Positions 1 through 5,965 of a DNA stretch of 5,965 bases are shown one piece after another. The stretch comes from Sedimentisphaerales bacterium. Lineage in GTDB: Bacteria > Planctomycetota > Phycisphaerae > Sedimentisphaerales > SM23-30. Where the stretch lies: contig DAOWAK010000092.1 of NCBI GenBank assembly GCA_030634605.1, forward strand, positions 1-5,965, read 5' to 3'. The position numbers and the translations under genes were made by a program. Under the pieces are notes generated by a model. The model was not told where the DNA came from, searched no databases, and saw only the letters and a program-made list of their open reading frames with translations. The stretch's first letter is position 1; every line of letters begins with the position of its first letter.

Positions 1-1545
1 GAAGATTCCGCCAGAGAAAAAGCCCTGGCTGATCTGGATAACGCCCATAGCGTCTTTGAGCAACGCGTTCAGAGCTGGACCAGCGAACGGGACAGCCTGC
101 AGGAGCAACTGGAGCAGACTACCGCTCAGTGCAAAACCTTACAAACTGAACTGTCGCAGTCTCAAGACGAATTTATTAAACTCCAGGAACGTTGGAGAGG
201 CCAGCGGTTCCGCCTAAAAACGCTGCTGCGCAGCCGATCAACTGAATATGACAACATGAAACAGGAACTGAGCTGTGCCCGACGTGAGCTGGAAACCCAA
301 TCGAGAAAATGGCAATCACAACAGGAGGAACTGGAAGGTTTAGTTCAGAATTCTTTCGATGTCCTCGAAAGCAAACGAAATGAATACGAAGCTGCCCAGG
401 CCGAACTCGAAGCTGAAACTCATCAGGCACAAACCGAGCGGGATGAAGCTCAGCAGCAATTGTTAACCGTTCAGAATCAACAGGACGAACAAGCTCAATC
501 CTGGAGCGAAAAAATTGATAAAATTGAAACAGAGTTGAAAAATTCCCAGAACCTGCTTTGCGAAAATAGCGAAAAAACGCTGCAGCATCGCGAGTCGCTG
601 GAAAAGCAGATTCAAGAACTCACCCAGCAAAAGGATGAGTTGGGCAAGCAGGCGGAAACCCTGAACGCAAAATTACAACAGCAAAACCAACTGCAATCCC
701 AAGCGGAGCAAAACCTCGAAACCACCAAATCCAACCTGCTCAAGCAAGTGACCGAACTCGAGCAGGAACGCACCATCATAACCGATCAGCTCCAGCGGGA
801 AATGACCGAACGCGAAAAAATCGAACAAACCCTCGCTCAGGCTCATCAGGAATTATCTCACCGTGAACAGCTCTGGTCCGAAGAAAATAACAATTCCCAT
901 GAGCAATTGAACCAGGCCATCAGCAACCGCGACCAGGCCCAAAAACAACTCAATCAACTCCGTTGCGAACTGGAAACCCAACAGCGGCAATGGGAAGCTG
1001 AGCGGGATCAAACCCAGCAAAAACTTCAGGAACTGCTCGGCCAACACCAACAGGACGAAAACGCTACCCAAACTCAGCAGCATTATCTGGAAGAGAACAT
1101 TCAACAGTGGGCCGCCAGGTGTCAGGAAATCAAAAAAGTCATTCGACAGACTCGTGAGGAACTCAAAAAACGCACCGAAAAATGGGCCCGACAAAAAGAA
1201 GAACTGCTAGGCCAACTGGCCCAGGCCAATCAACAACGCGATACCGCTGAACAAAATCTGCAGCAAATGCAAATTCGACTCCAACAGGAACAAATCCAAC
1301 GTGAAGAGCTGGAACAATGCTGGAAACAGTTACTCTCGACTAATGCCAATCTGGCCAAGGTCAGTCATCAGCTCGAAAGCGAATCCCCTGAACCGTCCGA
1401 AGCCAATCCGAATCCGCCCCTGAAGCAAAATGCTCCTCAGAACATTCCCGGCACCGGCGAAATCGCCCAGGCTATCAGTCAGGCGCATAGCGATTTGGAA
1501 AACGCTATCGAGATGGATGAAGTTACAACCGAATGGAAAGAATAA
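1..1545 (+). CDS. Long coiled-coil protein, 3' part (5' end outside window)
   Basis: The frame is open from base 1 to the TAA at 1543-1545, giving 514 residues without a reliable start. An ATG at 256 lies inside the same uninterrupted heptad-like sequence and is very unlikely to be the true start. Residues 1-462 contain no proline and only a handful of glycines, and are dominated by Gln, Glu, Leu, Lys and Arg, which is the signature of a continuous coiled coil. If unbroken it would be a rod of roughly 65-70 nm. From residue 463 a Pro/Asn-rich linker begins, followed by a short acidic C-terminal tail that ends TTEWKE. Six cysteines are scattered along the rod. There is no Walker, ABC-signature or SMC-hinge sequence, so although such proteins are often labelled Smc-like, this part gives no support for SMC ATPase function. 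A structural, cytoskeletal or scaffold role is possible but is inference; the missing N-terminus could carry a defining domain. Confidence 0.9.
   Translation, partial: EDSAREKALADLDNAHSVFEQRVQSWTSERDSLQEQLEQTTAQCKTLQTELSQSQDEFIKLQERWRGQRFRLKTLLRSRSTEYDNMKQELSCARRELETQSRKWQSQQEELEGLVQNSFDVLESKRNEYEAAQAELEAETHQAQTERDEAQQQLLTVQNQQDEQAQSWSEKIDKIETELKNSQNLLCENSEKTLQHRESLEKQIQELTQQKDELGKQAETLNAKLQQQNQLQSQAEQNLETTKSNLLKQVTELEQERTIITDQLQREMTEREKIEQTLAQAHQELSHREQLWSEENNNSHEQLNQAISNRDQAQKQLNQLRCELETQQRQWEAERDQTQQKLQELLGQHQQDENATQTQQHYLEENIQQWAARCQEIKKVIRQTREELKKRTEKWARQKEELLGQLAQANQQRDTAEQNLQQMQIRLQQEQIQREELEQCWKQLLSTNANLAKVSHQLESESPEPSEANPNPPLKQNAPQNIPGTGEIAQAISQAHSDLENAIEMDEVTTEWKE
76..1323 (+). repeat. 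39-residue (117-bp) quasi-repeat within the coiled coil, marked by Trp
   Basis: With residue 1 at base 1, tryptophans fall at residues 26, 65 and 104, and again at 292, 331 and 370; each step is exactly 39 residues (117 bp). At 143 and 409, the next 39-residue positions, Ala replaces Trp but the following residues still match: an (E/N/Q)-R-D-x-x-(Q/E)-x-x-L pattern starting three residues after the Trp position occurs at 26, 143, 306, 331 and 409. Further Trp at 168 and 395 lie 25 residues after such a position, and 14- and 25-residue sub-steps sum to 39. In coiled-coil terms 39 equals four heptads plus one hendecad. DNA identity between copies is mostly low, but 289-300 and 970-981 share an identical 12-mer. 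This is a degenerate protein-level repeat, not a recent tandem duplication. The two Trp trains are out of phase with each other (188 residues between W104 and W292). Confidence 0.75.
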
Positions 1546-1557
1546 CCGCAGGTCGTC

Positions 1558-1577
1558 ACTAAAAAAAAATCGCCTTA
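1558..1577 (-). terminator. Possible weak terminator at the end of the motor operon
   Basis: Nine consecutive A on the + strand (1561-1569) read as a T9 tract on the - strand, beginning six bases after the TAA of the large exported-protein gene. A T-tract here would suit termination of the - strand operon. I could not find a convincing GC-rich stem directly before it; the nearest symmetry is the GAATTC-centred 8-bp palindrome at the end of the coding region, which has no loop. The call therefore rests on the T-tract and the convergent geometry alone. It does not serve the + strand gene, which would see an A-tract. Confidence 0.25.
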
Positions 1578-4349
1578 GAATTCTGCCGTGCCCGACAATT
1601 TTGCTGAATCGCTCTGAAGGTCAGCCAAATTCTCCTGCAAGCCCGCCAGTCCCCCCTGCAGTTGCTGCATGCGACGGAGCCAGGGATTATCGGGATACTC
1701 ACGCGAATTCAAAAACACTTCCAGCGAATGTGCCGCCCGGTCAACCTGGCCTCGCTTGGCCAGACAGCGCAAACCATAATAGCGGCCCTCCCACCAGTAA
1801 TATCGCAACTCATCATCCTCGTGACAGGGGCCGGTCCCGGATCGCAATCGATACCATAACTGCTGAGACTTGGCGTAATCGCCCATGGCGTACGCAAACA
1901 AAGCATGACAACGAACAAACCAAAGCTGCTTCTGGTTAACCTGATCCGCAGCCGCCCGCATCAACAATTCACCTGCCGACTCAACAGCAGCAGCATAAGC
2001 CAACTGCGGCCGATCCCAAGAAACGGAACTGTCCGATTGCCGGGAGTGGACCGTCTGTTGTGCCGAGCGATCCGCCAAAACCGCAGCCGCCAAAGCAAGT
2101 TGATCCAGCAAAGTTCGCATGGCTGACTTTAACCGAACGCTTTCAGATTCAGTTCGGGGCGCCGCTGCACTAAGCCTGTCGAAAATTACTCGCGACAATG
2201 CCTGCGTATCGGCCAACAACTCAAGCAACTCCGCCCTTTGATTGTTGCTATGATAATCAAGCCAACGCCGCCGCTGTCCGCTTACCAGATTCATTCCCAG
2301 ATTTATCAATTGATCGTCTTGCTGACCTGCCGCAATCGTCTGGCGCAAAACTCGCATCGCCTTGCCCGCCTGGCTGCCTTCCTGATACATCCGGACCAAC
2401 TGCAGAACCGCAGAACGATAGAAAAAAGCAGATTGATTTCGCTCATCCTCCACCAGGTGAGCCAGCTCCGCTGTTGTCTGCGCACGCAACCTGTTACGAT
2501 CCGCCTGGGGCAAATCCTCTGCTGAGCAAAGCTTCAGGAGGCAAATCGCGGCATAATAACAGGCTGCCGGTTTGTGGGGATCATCCGTCGGAACCAACTT
2601 AAGAATCCTCGCCGCCTTGCTGAATTGCCCGGCTGACCGCAGCACCAATCCGTAATGGTAACGATAACTCAGCGAATCAGCCAACTGACAATAATCGCCC
2701 ATCAAAGTACCGCTTTTCGTTTCGTAACGCCCAACCAGCAGCTCCAGCGTCTGCGATGCCAGTTTCGTAAACCGCTTCTCATCCGCACAAAATAGTTCCC
2801 AAACCAGCCCCGCTGAACGGCTCTGCACGATCCCCGACAAAATCACAACACCATTTTTTTTACTTTGCCATCGAGGAAAATCCCTGCCCAGCCGATTCCA
2901 GTATTCAATCGCAGCAACTTTTCGTAACAGGCTCGCCTGCATACCAGCCTGTCCCAATTCATCCGCCAGCTTGCGATTGCACAGTCCAATTTCATAAAGC
3001 ACATCCGGAAATTTTTCGTGATTAGCCGGTCTTTGCTGCAAAAAAATTTCGAATATCAAAATCGCCTTGCGATAATCTCTCCCCGACCCGGCCCCGCTGT
3101 AATACTGTGCCAGATTCAGCAACTCAAAATCGCCGGCCGTCCTCAGACACACTACCCACTGCGAATGATCACCCGGCTGATCAAGTTGCCCAATCAACAC
3201 CGCCAGCCGACGACAAACCAACTGGGCAACTGACCTTCTCATTCGCTCATCACGGTCGGCCAACTCGATCAACGGCAACAAATAGCGACGATTCGACAAA
3301 TACCCGCGCGGGCCCAAACTCTCTGCCGAGTTAACCTGCTTCTGCTTTTTCTGCAGCAAAATCGACTCCAACACCGCCATCTGAAATAATTCCGCCGACG
3401 AATCTTTCATCGGGCTATTCCGCAACCAACCACGCAACCGGGCAATTTCAGCAAAAACAGCATCGAAGTCACCAGTGACTTTCGGTGGATTATGCAAATC
3501 GCAACGCAACATTTCAAACCGCAAAGCAAACTCGATATCCGGTTCCGGCCGACTTTTCAAAGCGACCTGCCCCTGCCGCTGCGCCTCCTGCAGGAACTGC
3601 TCCTGGTAACAAGACATCACCCGAAACATCCTGGCCTGCCAAAGGTGCAAAAAATGCACCGTTTCCCGGGCGGCATCCGATTGCTCCGCATTGTCAATCA
3701 ATTCGCTTAGCCGCTGAATCACCTCCGTCATCCGGCCATACAATTTTTCTCCGTGATGATTCTGATTCCCTGTCGCCCTGGCTGAACCATAATGATCCAC
3801 ACTCGCCCGAAAAAACAACCACGCAGCTCTGCTTACCAGAACATTGTGACGAATCTGCAGCAATCTTTCATAAAATCCCGTCTGCCCGAAACGCCGGTCC
3901 CAATCTTCACCGCCATAATTATCCAGCCACTGAAGCAAATCCTTCACACCCCCTTCAGCCACCAACAATTCATCATTCGCCTTACCCAGCAACTCGTCCA
4001 GCTCGTCCTTTGCCGGATTCATCTGCCCGAAAAAAAACAATCCCATCGAAAGTTCCAGATTTCCCGCCCGCTCAAAAAGCTTCACTCCCGCCCCAGCCAG
4101 AACCTTCTCCAGAACATCACAGCTGCCACTTTTGGCCATTCCCTCCAGCACCGCCGGCAAACTGTCCGCCCCCTCCAAATCATCCGGTTGCCCCAAGTAG
4201 TATTCAAACAATTGTTCTTTCGCCGGCAACCCGGCTGATTCAATATTGCCCTGCGTTTCTGTCTCGCCGGCAAGAATCAGCGTCGGCCAAAACAAAAATA
4301 CCACCCCAAAAATTACTGTTGTTTTGTTAATGAAAAGCAAATTGCTCAT
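1575..4349 (-). CDS. Large exported protein with TPR-like helical repeats, last gene of the exbB-exbD-exbD operon
   Basis: From the chosen ATG (4347-4349) the product has 924 residues. Residues 1-27 look like a signal peptide: a short polar start with Lys9, a hydrophobic core at about 12-26, and a plausible cleavage after an I-L-A motif at residue 27. The rest is helical and rich in Leu, Ala, Arg and Gln, with segments that fit tetratricopeptide-type helix pairs at about 416-441, 564-586, 812-836 and 853-881 (small residue, aromatic, A/S, aromatic or Leu spacing, sometimes ending in Pro). No enzyme motif, peptidoglycan-binding domain or TonB C-terminal domain is visible. The frame opens further upstream to a TTG at 4377-4379, adding ten residues; its only SD-like GAGG is two bases away, so I prefer the ATG, although the GGA five bases before that is also weak. 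It starts about 50 nt after exbD2 and is probably cotranscribed. The likely role is a periplasmic partner or scaffold for the motor; this rests on context. Confidence 0.92.
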   Translation of the reverse strand: MSNLLFINKTTVIFGVVFLFWPTLILAGETETQGNIESAGLPAKEQLFEYYLGQPDDLEGADSLPAVLEGMAKSGSCDVLEKVLAGAGVKLFERAGNLELSMGLFFFGQMNPAKDELDELLGKANDELLVAEGGVKDLLQWLDNYGGEDWDRRFGQTGFYERLLQIRHNVLVSRAAWLFFRASVDHYGSARATGNQNHHGEKLYGRMTEVIQRLSELIDNAEQSDAARETVHFLHLWQARMFRVMSCYQEQFLQEAQRQGQVALKSRPEPDIEFALRFEMLRCDLHNPPKVTGDFDAVFAEIARLRGWLRNSPMKDSSAELFQMAVLESILLQKKQKQVNSAESLGPRGYLSNRRYLLPLIELADRDERMRRSVAQLVCRRLAVLIGQLDQPGDHSQWVVCLRTAGDFELLNLAQYYSGAGSGRDYRKAILIFEIFLQQRPANHEKFPDVLYEIGLCNRKLADELGQAGMQASLLRKVAAIEYWNRLGRDFPRWQSKKNGVVILSGIVQSRSAGLVWELFCADEKRFTKLASQTLELLVGRYETKSGTLMGDYCQLADSLSYRYHYGLVLRSAGQFSKAARILKLVPTDDPHKPAACYYAAICLLKLCSAEDLPQADRNRLRAQTTAELAHLVEDERNQSAFFYRSAVLQLVRMYQEGSQAGKAMRVLRQTIAAGQQDDQLINLGMNLVSGQRRRWLDYHSNNQRAELLELLADTQALSRVIFDRLSAAAPRTESESVRLKSAMRTLLDQLALAAAVLADRSAQQTVHSRQSDSSVSWDRPQLAYAAAVESAGELLMRAAADQVNQKQLWFVRCHALFAYAMGDYAKSQQLWYRLRSGTGPCHEDDELRYYWWEGRYYGLRCLAKRGQVDRAAHSLEVFLNSREYPDNPWLRRMQQLQGGLAGLQENLADLQSDSAKLSGTAEF

Positions 4350-4399
4350 GATTATCCAGTTGGCGATCTTTCCGATCAACGCCTCGCCAAATCAGCTCT

Positions 4400-4936
4400 C
4401 TATTCAACTATCGCGAAAATGATATTGGTCAGATTCAACCGCCACAGGGCATGGTAAGTTTTCAAAACATGATCCCAGTTGGTTTGCCGCTGTGGCACCA
4501 GCTTGACCGGATCGTCACTGGCCCGATGCTGCTGCTTTAGCACCAGATCAACCTGCCGGGGTAACTGCTCAAAACTAATCTGCACCGGCAATTGCTCCCC
4601 CCCCAGTTGCCCGGCCGCCGCCGATTGATCCACCACCTCAAACTCAACCTCATCGCCAATCTGGATCAGACATCTGCCATCCGGGAGACTCTCCAGAAAT
4701 ATCAGCAACGGCTCCAACTCCATCAATTCGGCGTCCGCAACGGAACCGCCGGGCAGTTCCGCCGGCAAAAAAGCCTCCGCGGGCCGAAAACTGGCCGTCA
4801 GCAAAAAGAACGTCAACAGCAAAAAAACAATGTCAATCATCGGCACCAGCAGCAACTGAATCCTCGGTCGCCCGCGATGCGAACGATAACGTCGATGTTG
4901 AACTTTTTCGTTGTTTTGCGCTTTCCGTTCGTCCAT
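4400..4936 (-). CDS. exbD: ExbD/TolR-family motor subunit, second copy
   Basis: Single-pass inner-membrane protein of the ExbD/TolR family, a partner of ExbB in proton-driven motors. From the ATG at 4934-4936 it has 178 residues: a basic, Arg-rich cytoplasmic N-terminus (1-26), a transmembrane helix at about 27-48 carrying the family PMIDIVFLLLTFFLL signature with the proton-relaying Asp at residue 35, then a FLPAELP segment at 56-62, the counterpart of the LPxA motif that follows the helix in ExbD. The periplasmic domain ends in an amphipathic segment and NIIFAIVE, matching the family's final strand, but the usual D-x(4)-Y-x-x-V motif before the last helix is poorly kept. It is longer than E. 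coli ExbD (141 residues). A TTG at 4997-4999 would add 21 residues and overlap exbD1; the ATG is preferred because GGTGA lies seven bases before it and because ExbD N-termini are normally short. Close spacing after exbD1 suggests translational coupling. Confidence 0.93.
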   Translation of the reverse strand: MDERKAQNNEKVQHRRYRSHRGRPRIQLLLVPMIDIVFLLLTFFLLTASFRPAEAFLPAELPGGSVADAELMELEPLLIFLESLPDGRCLIQIGDEVEFEVVDQSAAAGQLGGEQLPVQISFEQLPRQVDLVLKQQHRASDDPVKLVPQRQTNWDHVLKTYHALWRLNLTNIIFAIVE

Positions 4937-4943
4937 TGCTCTA

Positions 4944-4948
4944 TCACC
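4944..4948 (-). promoter_or_regulatory. Ribosome binding site GGTGA deciding the start of exbD2
   Basis: The - strand reads GGTGA, then seven bases, then ATG at 4936. It sits in the 13-nt gap directly after the TAG of exbD1, so ribosomes finishing exbD1 would be well placed to start exbD2. This is the best Shine-Dalgarno-like site in the operon and argues against the upstream TTG start. Confidence 0.6.
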
Positions 4949-4949
4949 G

Positions 4950-5513
4950 CTATCGCTGATCCATCTCTCGTGTGCCGGCCACTTCGTCCGGCTGATCAAC
5001 CCGATACGCCGCCAGATGCACTGTTTTCACCTCAGCCAGCGCCAAAGCCTGCAACACCGGCTGCACTTCAGCGTAACTAAGATTCTTATCCACGCGCAGA
5101 TGCACCACCGATTCACCCTTTTGCTGAACCGCCTGCTCGATCTCAGCGGTCATCTCCGCCAGCATCAACTCCCGGTCCCCGCTGTAAACCTCGCTTTGCG
5201 GATCAAAGCTCATTGACCGAACCGCGTAAACCGCCTGCCTGGCACCTGCCTGACCTGGCTTCAATCCCGCCGCCGGCACCCGCACCTTCGGCCCCCGCGG
5301 AAAAACCGAAACTGTCAATCCACCCTGCTCGGACTGATCAGCCACTATCGCTGTCGAACATTCATCCGGAACCGACAACTTGTAGTTCTCCTGACCGATC
5401 GAGCGACAAATCAGCATGAAAAAAGTAATCAAAATGAAAACCACATCGATCATGGCTGTCAGATTAAACTGAATTGAACGCGGAGGTTTTTTTATAGCAC
5501 TGATTTTTTTCAT
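4950..5513 (-). CDS. exbD: ExbD/TolR-family motor subunit, first copy
   Basis: Inner-membrane ExbD/TolR-family protein of 187 residues, starting at ATG 5511-5513. A short Lys/Arg-rich cytoplasmic N-terminus (1-15) precedes a transmembrane helix at about 16-36 with the TAMIDVVFILITFFML signature; Asp23 is the expected proton-path residue. After the helix, YKLSVPDE (44-51) corresponds to the family LPxA-type motif. The C-terminal periplasmic domain is typical: VVHLRVDKNLSYAEVQPVL (136-154), containing the D-x(4)-Y-x-x-V motif, then a helix and KTVHLAAY (163-170). Between the two, residues about 59-115 form a longer loop with Gly/Pro-rich stretches not found in the roughly 140-residue enterobacterial ExbD, which accounts for the extra length. 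No good Shine-Dalgarno sequence precedes the start; the nearest is a GG about eight bases upstream. It follows exbB after 138 nt and precedes exbD2 after 13 nt. Confidence 0.96.
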   Translation of the reverse strand: MKKISAIKKPPRSIQFNLTAMIDVVFILITFFMLICRSIGQENYKLSVPDECSTAIVADQSEQGGLTVSVFPRGPKVRVPAAGLKPGQAGARQAVYAVRSMSFDPQSEVYSGDRELMLAEMTAEIEQAVQQKGESVVHLRVDKNLSYAEVQPVLQALALAEVKTVHLAAYRVDQPDEVAGTREMDQR

Positions 5514-5603
5514 ATATACCGATCACAAATCAAAATACCATGTTGCTCAATTTGTAAATCTAAGCTTGCCCTCGACTGGATCGGGGATCTGACAGCCTTT
5601 TAG

Positions 5604-5616
5604 GGCAGGCCCTGCC
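5604..5616 (-). other. Inverted repeat GGCAGG-G-CCTGCC (read on - strand)
   Basis: A perfect 13-base palindrome around base 5610. As RNA it can form a five-pair GC-rich stem with a three-base loop. It lies 36 nt after the exbB stop codon and is followed by CTAAAA rather than a T-tract, so it is not a standard intrinsic terminator. It could protect the 3' end of an exbB message, mark a processing site or be a protein-binding site; the sequence alone does not decide. Confidence 0.4.
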
Positions 5617-5627
5617 AGGAATTATGA

Positions 5628-5640
5628 TACCCATTGGGTA
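5628..5640 (-). other. Inverted repeat TACCC-AAT-GGGTA (read on - strand)
   Basis: Five-base arms TACCC and GGGTA separated by AAT, 12 nt after the exbB stop. Short but perfect, and only 11 nt from the next inverted repeat, so the two could form a pair of stem-loops in the exbB-exbD1 message. Chance occurrence is possible at this size. Confidence 0.3.
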
Positions 5641-5651
5641 CATCAGCCCTG

Positions 5652-5965
5652 CTATGATTTTTCGCTCTGGTGGGAGTTGCTGAGATTTTCCAGAAAATTC
5701 TCCGCCGTAATCACAACTTCCGCCGCCAGCGCGTCAATCCGATTCCGCAGCGATCCGTAAGCCGCCAACGCCGGAATGGCAGTGAACAATCCCCAAAGCG
5801 TCGTAACCAGTGCAATCGAGATCGCCCCAGCCAACTGGTCCGGCTCCGGCTGACCCTGCGCCTTGACAATCCGGTTAAACGCCTCGATCATCCCCCAGAC
5901 CGTCCCGAACAAACCGATCATCGGCGCTACGTTACCGATAATATTCAGCCACCCGATCTTCCGCA
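5652..5965 (-). CDS. exbB: ExbB/TolQ/MotA-family proton channel protein, 3' part (5' end outside window)
   Basis: The last 103 codons of an ExbB/TolQ-family gene; the frame stays open to the window edge, so the ATG at 5919-5921, inside the most conserved motif, is not the start. ExbB forms the pentameric inner-membrane channel around the ExbD helices and uses proton flow. The visible part begins with the cytoplasm-proximal segment RKIGWLNIIGNVAP, then the family core APMIGLFGTVWGMIEAF (TM2) and AISIALVTTLWGLFTAIPA (TM3). Thr21 and Thr55 in window numbering align with E. coli ExbB Thr148 and Thr181, which line the channel, so the proton-path residues are kept. A short C-terminal helix ends SHQSEKS. 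TM1 and the large cytoplasmic region are missing because of the window edge. E. coli ExbB and TolQ are close relatives and cannot be told apart here; the absence of Tol-Pal genes nearby slightly favours the ExbB label. Confidence 0.96.
   Translation of the reverse strand, partial: RKIGWLNIIGNVAPMIGLFGTVWGMIEAFNRIVKAQGQPEPDQLAGAISIALVTTLWGLFTAIPALAAYGSLRNRIDALAAEVVITAENFLENLSNSHQSEKS

Larger units (their letters stand above)
5514..5651 (-). other. Intergenic spacer between exbB and exbD1, structured upstream half and AT-rich downstream half
   Basis: The 138 nt between the exbB stop and the exbD1 start has no credible gene. In transcript direction, the first half carries two short inverted repeats (5628-5640 and 5604-5616). 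TGCCCT at 5567-5572 can also pair with AGGGCA at 5602-5607, which would compete with the second hairpin. The half next to exbD1 is AT-rich and contains TTGAGC and TGTGAT 17 bases apart, each matching four of six bases of the sigma-70 boxes; transcription from there would start almost at the ATG. ATTTGT and ACAAAT at 5550-5555 and 5525-5530 form a loose inverted repeat. Any internal promoter or control element here is speculative. Confidence 0.4.

Noticed and set aside
853..1194. A hydrophobic 113-codon - strand frame rich in Phe and Leu inside the coiled-coil gene
   Set aside because: The apparent membrane-protein look is the antisense of Gln/Glu/Lys codons (CAG, GAA and AAA become CTG, TTC and TTT). 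It is an artefact of composition.
76..1323. A recent DNA tandem repeat or CRISPR-like array with 117-bp period
   Set aside because: Copies share amino-acid pattern but little nucleotide identity beyond short matches, and the period sits within an intact reading frame.
1..1545. SMC or Rad50-type ATPase
   Set aside because: Only coiled coil and a Pro-rich tail are visible; no C-terminal Walker B or ABC-signature head, which an SMC would show at its C-terminus.
1430..1939. A 169-codon + strand frame bridging both convergent genes
   Set aside because: It overlaps the end of the coiled-coil gene in another frame and the antisense of the next gene; composition is not protein-like and there is no ribosome site worth noting.
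3485..4330. A 281-codon open frame on the + strand, opposite the exported-protein gene
   Set aside because: The product is Pro/Ser/His-rich low-quality sequence with no domain, lies wholly antisense to a well-supported gene with a signal peptide, and fits the usual pattern of a shadow frame.
5514..5560. A sigma-70 promoter for exbD1 (TTGAGC, 17 bases, TGTGAT)
   Set aside because: Only four of six matches in each box, in AT-rich DNA, and the implied start site would be at the ATG. Kept only as a remark under the spacer.

Overview
The window holds two convergent transcription units. On the + strand is the 3' part of a gene for a very long, proline-free coiled-coil protein (1-1545). On the - strand, read right to left, are four co-directional genes: the 3' part of an ExbB/TolQ-type proton-channel gene (5652-5965), two different ExbD/TolR genes (4950-5513 and 4400-4936), and a large gene for an exported protein with TPR-like helical repeats (1575-4349). 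The two units meet tail to tail with 29 bp between the stop codons. No tRNA, rRNA, CRISPR array, transposase or phage gene was seen.

Organism: the gene order exbB-exbD-exbD-large exported TPR-like protein, together with a separate giant coiled-coil protein, a GC content near 50% by eye, weak Shine-Dalgarno sequences and possible TTG starts, most resembles the Planctomycetota/PVC group, perhaps a Phycisphaerae-like lineage. This is inference from gene order and style; no marker gene in the window settles it.

How the genes may work together: ExbB with ExbD forms an inner-membrane motor that uses proton flow to drive movement of periplasmic partners (Ton, Tol and related systems). Here one ExbB is followed by two quite different ExbD subunits and a 924-residue protein with a signal sequence. 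The simplest reading is a motor with a mixed or alternative ExbD stator and a periplasmic helical-repeat partner. No TonB, TolA, TolB or Pal gene is visible, so the target of the motor is unknown. Translation of exbD2 looks coupled to exbD1 (13-nt gap with a GGTGA ribosome site), whereas 138 nt containing two inverted repeats separates exbB from exbD1.

The + strand protein belongs to no family I can name. Its most notable property is a 39-residue periodicity marked by tryptophan, described under findings. Nothing ties it functionally to the motor operon, because it is convergent with it.
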